This document shows positions 37,545-43,313 of a DNA stretch of 64,000 nucleotides, one piece after another. The notes under the pieces were generated by a model that did no database searches, was not told the origin of the DNA, and saw only the letters and a program-made list of their open reading frames with translations. Both the position numbers and the translations under genes were made by a program. This DNA comes from Pseudomonas sp. KU43P (GTDB lineage: Bacteria > Pseudomonadota > Gammaproteobacteria > Pseudomonadales > Pseudomonadaceae), in NCBI RefSeq assembly GCF_033095865.1, contig NZ_AP019365.1:192001-256000 (forward strand), written 5' to 3'. Position 1 is the stretch's first letter; every line of letters begins with the position of its first letter.

Positions 37545-37616
37545 AGATCTAGAAAAATTCTATATTCACAAATGATCTAGCTTTAATTTTAAACATTACT
37601 TTAAGAGATAAGCCTC
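37545..37616. promoter_or_regulatory. AT-rich promoter region of tonB-exbB-exbD
   Basis: A strongly AT-rich stretch in an otherwise GC-rich gap, 55-125 bases before tonB. The segment TTTAAGAGATAAGCCTC (37600-37616) resembles TTTAAGAATA...GCCTC upstream of oscA, which suggests a shared regulator such as CysB. Between the hairpin at 37449 and this stretch no gene or other signal was seen. Confidence 0.4.
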
Positions 37617-37671
37617 TGGCCCCGATGATTCAGGCACACACCTGATTCAAGAACCCCCAGGAGTTTGATCA

Positions 37672-38460
37672 ATGGGTAATGTCCAGACGGCCGTCAGGGC
37701 CTACGACCAGCCATGGCGCCCGGCACCGGGTGACCTGGTCGAGCTTGGACGGACGCTACGCCTGCCATTGGGCCAATTGCGCCTGCAACGCACCCCGGTC
37801 AGTGGCCTCAAGCGCCGCGACAAACTGGCCCTGGGCCTGTTGGTACTGGCGCTGCATGGCGCGGCAGCCTACTGGGTCAGCCAGACGCCGACGCCCGCGC
37901 TGCCCGTGGTGCCACCGCAGATTCCACCGATGACCATCGAGTTCGCCGCCCCCGCGCCGCCCGTGGTTGAGCCGCCACCGCCCGCCCCGGCACCGCCGGT
38001 GGTCGAGCCGCCACCGCCGGTGGTCGACGAGCTGGCTGCCAAGCCCAAACCCAAACCAAAACCGCTGCCCAAGCCTGTGGCCAAGCAGCCACCCAAACCA
38101 CAGCCCAAGCCAGTTGAAGCGCCGCCCCCTGCGCCAGTCGCGACACCGGCACCGCCCGCGCCACCCGCGCCAGCGCCAGTCACGCCACCTTCGGCCAGCG
38201 CCGCCTACCTGAAGAACCCTGCGCCGGAATACCCGCAGATGGCCCAGCGCCGGGGCTGGGAAGGCACCGTGCTGCTGCGGGTCGAGGTGCTGGCCAGCGG
38301 CAAGCCGGGGCAGATCCAGATTCAAAAAAGCAGCGGCCGCGACGCACTTGACGCCGCCGCGCTGGCCGCGGTCAAGCGCTGGAGTTTCGTCCCCGCCAAA
38401 CAGGGCGATGTGGCCCAGGCTGGCTGGGTGAGCGTGCCGATCGATTTCAAGCTTCGTTAA
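37672..38460 (+). CDS. tonB: TonB family energy transducer
   Basis: A 262-residue TonB protein with a hydrophilic N-terminal extension (residues 1-50, as in Pseudomonas TonB), a single membrane helix (about 51-67, LALGLLVLALHGAAAYWV), a long Pro/Lys-rich spacer (about 78-175, repeats of PPPPV and PKPKPKP) and a C-terminal TonB fold (PAPEYPQMAQRRGWEGTVLLRVEV...SSGRDALDAAALAAVKRWSFVPA). It transmits proton-motive force to outer-membrane receptors. It leads a tonB-exbB-exbD operon with an AGGAG start site. Its position after the sulfate operon suggests a link with sulfur-source uptake, which is inference. Confidence 0.9.
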   Translation: MGNVQTAVRAYDQPWRPAPGDLVELGRTLRLPLGQLRLQRTPVSGLKRRDKLALGLLVLALHGAAAYWVSQTPTPALPVVPPQIPPMTIEFAAPAPPVVEPPPPAPAPPVVEPPPPVVDELAAKPKPKPKPLPKPVAKQPPKPQPKPVEAPPPAPVATPAPPAPPAPAPVTPPSASAAYLKNPAPEYPQMAQRRGWEGTVLLRVEVLASGKPGQIQIQKSSGRDALDAAALAAVKRWSFVPAKQGDVAQAGWVSVPIDFKLR

Positions 38461-38490
38461 CTTTTTCGCAGAACACAGGAAGACATCACC

Positions 38491-39210
38491 ATGAGCCTGC
38501 TGGCATCCCCCCTCGAATCCGTTGAAAGCGCAGTCATCTGGCTGCTGGTCGGTTTTTCCATTGCCACCTGGGCGCTGGCCCTGGTCAAAGTCGTGCAGTT
38601 CGCGCGGCTCAAGCGCCAGGACAAACGCTTCCACCAGCAGTTCTGGGCGGCGTCGAGCCTGGACTCGGCTGCCGAAATCAGTCACGAGTCGCCTGGCCCG
38701 GCGGCCCGTGTCGCGCAATCCGGCTACGCCGCGATTGCCGTCGGAGATACCCAGGCCAGCGACCTGAGCCACGCCATCAACCACCAGGACCGCCTCGAGC
38801 GGGCCCTGCGCCAGCAGATCGTGCGTGAGCGTCGTTCGCTGGAAACCGGCCTGGCAGTCGTAGCCAGTATCGGCAGCACTTCGCCCTTCATCGGTCTGTT
38901 CGGCACGGTGTGGGGCATCATGGAGGCCCTCAAGGGCATCAGCGCGGCGGGTTCGGCCAGCCTTGAAACCGTTGCCGGCCCGATCGGTGCGGCGCTGGTG
39001 GCGACCGGCGTAGGTATCGCCGTCGCAGTACCTGCGGTGCTGGTCTACAACTACTTCCTCCGACGCCTCAAGCTCACCGCCGCCGACCTCGATGATTTCG
39101 CCCACGACTTCTACAGCCTGGCGCAGAAGAGTGCCTTCCGCGTGTTGGTGCACCCGGCCGTGAACAAGGCCCAGCCTGGATTCACTCAGCCTGTGAAGGA
39201 GGCTTCCTGA
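38491..39210 (+). CDS. exbB: ExbB, MotA/TolQ/ExbB proton channel protein
   Basis: A 239-residue inner-membrane protein with three membrane helices (about residues 10-32, 128-150 and 165-190). The conserved GSTSPFIGLFGTVWGIMEALKGI and VAGPIGAALVATGVGIAVAVPAVLVYNYF segments are typical of ExbB/TolQ. It forms the proton channel with ExbD and energises TonB. It starts 30 bases after tonB and ends 1 base before exbD. Confidence 0.93.
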   Translation: MSLLASPLESVESAVIWLLVGFSIATWALALVKVVQFARLKRQDKRFHQQFWAASSLDSAAEISHESPGPAARVAQSGYAAIAVGDTQASDLSHAINHQDRLERALRQQIVRERRSLETGLAVVASIGSTSPFIGLFGTVWGIMEALKGISAAGSASLETVAGPIGAALVATGVGIAVAVPAVLVYNYFLRRLKLTAADLDDFAHDFYSLAQKSAFRVLVHPAVNKAQPGFTQPVKEAS

Positions 39211-39211
39211 T

Positions 39212-39613
39212 ATGGCCTTTTCGACCCAGGACAGCGACGAAGTACTGAGTGAAATCAACGTGACGCCCTTGGTAGATGTGATGCTGGTGTTGCTGGTGGT
39301 GTTCATCGTCACCGCGCCGTTGCTGACCAACGCCATTCCCATCAACCTGCCCAAGACCGAAGCCGTGGCCCCGGTAGAGCAGAAGGACCCGCTGGTGGTG
39401 AGCATCGACGGCAGCGGCAAGCTGTTCATCAACAAGGACGAGATCCAGCCGGAGCTGCTGGAGACCAACCTCAAGGCAGCCAAGGACAAGGACGCCCAGG
39501 TACGCGTGCAGCTTCAGGCCGACGACGGCGTGAACTACGGCGAAGTGGCACGTGCCATGGCGGCCATCGAACGCGCCGGGATCAGTAAGCTGGCGGTGAT
39601 CACCGCGCGCTGA
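39212..39613 (+). CDS. exbD: ExbD, TonB-system accessory protein
   Basis: A 133-residue protein with a short cytoplasmic tail (SDEVLSEINVTPLVDVMLVLLVVF), one membrane helix holding the essential aspartate (Asp near residue 22, in PLVDVMLVLLVVFI), and a periplasmic domain. It pairs with ExbB to use proton flow for TonB. Only 1 base separates it from exbB. A terminator follows about 30 bases downstream. Confidence 0.94.
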   Translation: MAFSTQDSDEVLSEINVTPLVDVMLVLLVVFIVTAPLLTNAIPINLPKTEAVAPVEQKDPLVVSIDGSGKLFINKDEIQPELLETNLKAAKDKDAQVRVQLQADDGVNYGEVARAMAAIERAGISKLAVITAR

Positions 39614-39640
39614 CCGGCATACCTTCTTCAGGCAAGTGCT

Positions 39641-39679
39641 TAGGGCCATATCTCTTGGCAGGGGATGGCCCTTTTTTTA
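39641..39679 (+). terminator. Terminator of tonB-exbB-exbD
   Basis: AGGGCCAT and ATGGCCCT pair around a 15-base loop and are followed by TTTTTTTA. Confidence 0.88.
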
Positions 39680-39711
39680 TAGGTGAAATCTGTTGTGAGT
39701 GCTGTGCGAAT

Positions 39712-39744
39712 CCCTGTGGGAGCCGGCTTGCCGGCGATAGGACC
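39712..39744. repeat. Single REP element
   Basis: One copy, CCTGTGGGAGCCGGCTTGCC followed by GGCGATAGGACC, without a partner. After it the sequence turns AT-rich up to the next gene. Confidence 0.8.
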
Positions 39745-39754
39745 ACGCGCTTCA

Positions 39755-39838
39755 ATATCTATTATGGTTATTAACAAATAGCTTCTTATTCCTTTACTGA
39801 TATAACTCCCGCCCTATACTGGACCCCAAGCACGCAAA
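39755..39838 (+). promoter_or_regulatory. AT-rich promoter region of the esterase/AAA+ pair
   Basis: AT-rich stretch with TATTATGGTTATTAACAAA and TTTACTGATATAACTCC, ending in TATACT about 15-20 bases before the gene start region. Similar AT-rich leaders precede oscA, tonB and metQ, hinting at common control. Confidence 0.35.
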
Positions 39839-39856
39839 CTTACTGGAGGCGTCCCC

Positions 39857-40438
39857 ATGCGCAATGAGTCGATTCGTTACCTGATTGTGCCGGGCTGGCA
39901 GGGATCGCCAGACAACCATTGGCAAAGTCACTGGCAGCGCAGCCTGCCCAACAGTGCCCGGGTCGAGCAACACGACTGGTTGACCCCGCAGCGCCAGGAC
40001 TGGGTGCAAGCGTTGGAGCAGGCCATCGCCGCCGAACGCTCGCCGGTGATTCTCATCGCTCACAGCCTGGGTTGCATCACCGTTGCCCATTGGGCAGCGC
40101 AGGCCAGCCCGGCATTGCTGCGCCTTGTACGCGGTGCCCTGCTGGTGGCGCCGGCGGATGTCGAGCGCCCGACCTGCGCACCGGCCTTGCGCAACTTCGC
40201 ACCGATTCCGATGCAGGCATTGCCATTCCCGAGCCAGGTAGTCAGCTCGGACAACGACCCCGCCGTCAGCGTGCCGCGCGCGCTGTACCTGGCCCAGGCC
40301 TGGGGCGCCGAAGCGGGGCTGCTGAGCAATGCCGGGCACATCAACGTGAAGTCCGGGCATGAACGTTGGGAGCAAGGTTTCGCCTACTTGTATCGCCTGC
40401 AAAGCCGGGTTGAGCAGCGCGCGCTGCGTCGCGCCTGA
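39857..40438 (+). CDS. RBBP9/YdeN-type alpha/beta hydrolase
   Basis: A 193-residue small serine hydrolase of the RBBP9/YdeN family. The opening RYLIVPGWQGSPDNHWQSHWQ is the oxyanion region, the nucleophile is the Ser in VILIAHSLGCITVAHWA (near residue 72), the Asp is in SQVVSSDNDPAVSV, and the His in LLSNAGHINVKSGH (near residue 162). Length fits the family. It is 64 bases before the AAA+ gene in the same direction, and lies in the sulfur block. Possible substrates such as organosulfur esters are speculation. Confidence 0.85.
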   Translation: MRNESIRYLIVPGWQGSPDNHWQSHWQRSLPNSARVEQHDWLTPQRQDWVQALEQAIAAERSPVILIAHSLGCITVAHWAAQASPALLRLVRGALLVAPADVERPTCAPALRNFAPIPMQALPFPSQVVSSDNDPAVSVPRALYLAQAWGAEAGLLSNAGHINVKSGHERWEQGFAYLYRLQSRVEQRALRRA

Positions 40439-40502
40439 TCCACCCCTACCGATCACCTTTGCCTGACGCCCGGCCACCCACAGCCCGGGGCGGGAGCTAC
40501 GC

Positions 40503-41333
40503 ATGACCTTTCAAAACCCTTTTGGCCAGCCGCTGCTGACCTTCCCTGAACTGGACAAGAGCCCGCTGAGCATCCGTGCCAAGGCCCTGGTGTTCATCGA
40601 CCCGCGCTCGCAGCAGTTGCGCCAGGCACTGGAGCAGCTGGCGCCGCAAGGGTTGCCGGTATTGATCCGCGGCGAGACCGGCACCGGCAAGGAGTTGCTG
40701 GCGCGGCAGATCCACCGCGCCAGCGACCGTGCAGGCCTGTTCGTGTCGGTCAATTGTGCCGCCATCAGCCCGACCTACGCCGATGCCGAGCTGTTCGGTT
40801 ACAGCGCTGGGGCTCAAGGGGGCACTGCCAGCAGCCGCGCCGGTTGGTTCGGTTCGGCCAATGGCGGCACCTTGTACCTGGACGAAATCGCCGACCTGCC
40901 ACTGGAGATCCAGGGCAAGCTGCTGGCAGCGCTGGAAAACCGTGAGGTCACCCGGGTTGGCGCGCAGCAGCCGCAGGCCGTGGACGTTCGCCTGGTGGCC
41001 GCGACCAGCATCGACCTGGCGCGGGTCGTGCGTGCGGGCCGTTTCAACGAGCGCTTGCACCAATACCTGCTCGAAGGTGCGCTGGAGCTGCCGCCGTTGC
41101 GTGAACGGCGCGGCGATATTCTGCCGTTGGCCGAGTACTTCGTGGGCATCTATTGCGTGCGCCTGCAGCGACCGCTGCCGCTGATCAGCGAGGCGGCGCA
41201 ACGCCTGCTTGAGGGCCATGCCTGGCCGGGCAACACTCGCGAGCTGGAGAACGTCATCCACTTCGCGTTGCTGGTCAATGACGGTGAAGAACTGCTGCCC
41301 GAGGATCTCGACCTGCCAGAGGTCGCGCGCTAG
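40503..41333 (+). CDS. Degenerate sigma54-interaction-type AAA+ protein lacking DNA-binding domain
   Basis: A 276-residue protein consisting almost only of the central domain of a bacterial enhancer-binding protein. Walker A (GETGTGKE), Walker B (GGTLYLDEI) and sensor II (WPGNTRELENVI) are kept. The GAFTGA loop that touches sigma54 reads GAQGGT in ELFGYSAGAQGGT. The stretch GRFNERLHQYLLEGALELPPLRER aligned by eye with PspF puts Asn and Tyr where the arginine-finger candidates R162 and R168 lie. There is no N-terminal receiver and no C-terminal Fis-type helix-turn-helix. It is probably not a classical sigma54 activator. It follows the esterase by 64 bases. Confidence 0.85.
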   Translation: MTFQNPFGQPLLTFPELDKSPLSIRAKALVFIDPRSQQLRQALEQLAPQGLPVLIRGETGTGKELLARQIHRASDRAGLFVSVNCAAISPTYADAELFGYSAGAQGGTASSRAGWFGSANGGTLYLDEIADLPLEIQGKLLAALENREVTRVGAQQPQAVDVRLVAATSIDLARVVRAGRFNERLHQYLLEGALELPPLRERRGDILPLAEYFVGIYCVRLQRPLPLISEAAQRLLEGHAWPGNTRELENVIHFALLVNDGEELLPEDLDLPEVAR

Positions 41334-41340
41334 ACGACGC

Positions 41341-41430
41341 TATAAGCAAATGCCGTAATGGCTATTTGTTTTTGGCATAAGCAGCGAATTAAAAGATATT
41401 GTTCCGGAATAAAAAATGTCGGTATTGTCC
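41341..41430 (+). promoter_or_regulatory. AT-rich leader of the MetQ-type gene
   Basis: AT-rich stretch with CAAAT (41347-41351) and ATTTG (41364-41368) as a short dyad and a TTTTTGGCATAAGC segment. It begins only 8 bases after the AAA+ gene. It may hold an independent promoter for the binding-protein gene. Confidence 0.35.
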
Positions 41431-41508
41431 GCCTCACGCCCCCGGTGAACCGGTTGGGCAACCGACTTCAGCCATCGCCGATGGCTCAGATACAGAACAA
41501 GGACCACC

Positions 41509-42294
41509 ATGAAGAAGACCCTGCTGACCACGGCCCTGGCCGCTGCCCTGTCGTTCTCCGGCCTGGCCGCCGCTGCCGAAAAACTGGTGGTCGCTGCCAC
41601 TCCGGTACCCCACGCCGAGATTCTCGAACTGATCAAGCCTACCCTGGCCAAAGAAGGCGTGGACCTGCAGATCAAGGTCTTCACCGACTACGTGCAACCT
41701 AACGTGCAGGTCGATCAGAAGCGCCTGGACGCCAACTACTTCCAGACCCTGCCCTACCTGCAGAACTTCAACGAAGGCAAGGGCACTCACCTGGAAACCG
41801 TGGTCGGCGTGCACGTCGAGCCCTTCGGTGGCTACTCGAAGAAGGTCAAGAGCCTGAACGAGCTGAAAGAAGGCGCCACCGTTGCCATCCCTAACGAAGG
41901 TAGCAACAGCGGCCGTGCCCTGCTGCTGCTGCAGAAGGCCGGCCTGATCACGCTGAAAGACCCGAAGAATGCCCTGGCCACGCCGAAAGACATCGCCGAG
42001 AACCCGAAGAAGCTGAAGTTCCGCGAGCTGGAATCGGCCATGCTGCCGCGTGTACTGGATCAAGTCGACCTGGACATGATCAACACCAACTACGCCCTGG
42101 AAGCGGGCCTGAACCCGGCCAAGGATGCGCTGGTGATCGAAGGTGCCGACTCGCCTTATGTGAACTTCCTGGTAGCACGCCCGGATAACAAAGACAGCGA
42201 AGCGATCCAGAAGCTGGCCAAGGCGCTGACCAGCCCTGAGGTGAAGGCATTCATCGCCAAGAAGTACAGCGGTGCGGTACTGCCGGCGTTCTGA
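41509..42294 (+). CDS. MetQ/NlpA-family ABC transporter binding protein, orphan
   Basis: A 261-residue periplasmic binding protein of the NlpA/MetQ family: LVVAATPVPHAEILELIKPTLAKEGVDLQIKVFTDYVQPNVQVDQKRLDANYFQTLPYL is the family pattern. Most MetQ proteins are lipoproteins, but here the signal peptide ends in GLAAAAEKL with no cysteine, so it is probably a free periplasmic protein. No MetN ATPase or MetI permease gene is adjacent. It may bind methionine, methionine sulfoxide or another sulfur compound and use a transporter encoded elsewhere. Its place in the sulfur block supports that reading. Confidence 0.9.
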   Translation: MKKTLLTTALAAALSFSGLAAAAEKLVVAATPVPHAEILELIKPTLAKEGVDLQIKVFTDYVQPNVQVDQKRLDANYFQTLPYLQNFNEGKGTHLETVVGVHVEPFGGYSKKVKSLNELKEGATVAIPNEGSNSGRALLLLQKAGLITLKDPKNALATPKDIAENPKKLKFRELESAMLPRVLDQVDLDMINTNYALEAGLNPAKDALVIEGADSPYVNFLVARPDNKDSEAIQKLAKALTSPEVKAFIAKKYSGAVLPAF

Positions 42295-42319
42295 TCGACG
42301 CCTGCATCGCTCTGACATG

Positions 42320-42352
42320 AAAAACGCCGACGCATTGTGCGTCGGCGTTTTT
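42320..42352. terminator. Terminator after the MetQ-type gene
   Basis: AAAAACGCCGACGC and GCGTCGGCGTTTTT pair perfectly around ATTGT; A- and T-runs on both sides allow bidirectional use. Confidence 0.93.
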
Positions 42353-42369
42353 GTTTGTGGTGAGCTTTA

Positions 42370-42402
42370 CCGGCCTCATCGCGGGTAAACGCGCTCCTGC
42401 AG
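42370..42402. repeat. REP element, variant core
   Basis: CCGGCCTCATCGCGGGTAAA then CGCGCTCCTGCAG: the core is GCGGGTAAACGCGC, not the GCCGGCAAGCCGGC core used elsewhere in the window, and closer to the classic P. putida REP as I recall it. Confidence 0.6.
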
Positions 42403-42464
42403 TGACCGCGCCAATCCGGAGCAGTGGCAGGGTTGATCGGGGCCGCTTTGCGGTCCCGGGAAGC

Positions 42465-43283
42465 TCACCGGTTACGCGGTAGCCAATTCAGCAGAAACGC
42501 ATTCACCACCTGCGGGTTCTCCAAGCTGGAGATATGCCCCGCATTCGGAATCTGTGCCGCCAGGCAGCCAATGATCCGTGACATTTCACCCGACTCCTCA
42601 GGAGGCCGCGGAATATCCTGGTCGCCACACAGCACAATGGTCCGCTCTCCCGGCAATTCAGCCAGCCGCGGCAGCAGGTCGGGCCTGCCGAAAATCACCC
42701 GGCCCAGTGGGTCCAGGCTTTGGCGAATGGTCTCGGTGCTGCTCGCCTTGAGGTCGGCGCGAAATCGCTCGCGAATTTCGGGCACGGTCTGCCCACCGGC
42801 ATGGAAGAAAATCGGCACGATGATATCGAGCAGGGCATCGCTGAAACTGTCTGCAGCGCTCGCGGCATCCAGCAGGGCGAAGTACTTCAGGCGAGTCGCC
42901 TCGGGCTCCGCGCCCAGGTAGGTGTCCATCAGTACCAGGTGATCGATCCGCGTCGGATGGTCGGCGGCCAGTTCCGCGCCCCACATGCCGCCGACCGATA
43001 GGCCGACCAGGTGGCACTTGGGGATATCCAGCGCGTCCAGCAACGCCAGGTGCTGGCGGGCAAGGGCGCGCATGTCGGTGGTGGCGGCGGGTGGCGCAGC
43101 GGAATCGCCGTGCCCCCACAGCTCGGGCACGATCACCCGAAAATAGCGAGACAGTGCGTCGATCTGCGGTTGCCACATTGCGGCCGACCACAGGTAGCTG
43201 TGACCGAGCAAGACGGGGAAGCCTTGCCCCTGATCGACATAGCTCATGCGCGCGCCGTCGATTTCGATGAAGTTCTTCTGCAT
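42465..43283 (-). CDS. Alpha/beta hydrolase
   Basis: A 272-residue alpha/beta-hydrolase fold protein. The oxyanion region is PVLLGHSYLWSAAMWQPQ, the nucleophile Ser lies in CHLVGLSVGGMWGAEL (near residue 98), the acid in VLCGDQDIPRPPEES, and the His in IPNAGHISSLENPQ. The substrate is unknown; it looks like 3-oxoadipate-enol-lactonase or haloperoxidase-type relatives. It starts 30 bases after the penicillin-acylase-family gene on the same strand, so the two may form an operon. Confidence 0.85.
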   Translation of the reverse strand: MQKNFIEIDGARMSYVDQGQGFPVLLGHSYLWSAAMWQPQIDALSRYFRVIVPELWGHGDSAAPPAATTDMRALARQHLALLDALDIPKCHLVGLSVGGMWGAELAADHPTRIDHLVLMDTYLGAEPEATRLKYFALLDAASAADSFSDALLDIIVPIFFHAGGQTVPEIRERFRADLKASSTETIRQSLDPLGRVIFGRPDLLPRLAELPGERTIVLCGDQDIPRPPEESGEMSRIIGCLAAQIPNAGHISSLENPQVVNAFLLNWLPRNR

Positions 43284-43313
43284 TGCCGTACCTTCAGAGG
43301 TAAAGGAGAGGTC

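Noticed and set aside
37800..38200. Tandem repeats in tonB as a separate repeat element
   Set aside because: They encode the normal Pro/Lys-rich TonB spacer and need no further explanation.
37756..39489. Long minus-strand frame opposite tonB-exbB-exbD
   Set aside because: Gly/Arg/Trp-rich shadow caused by the Pro-rich TonB spacer; no protein-like features.
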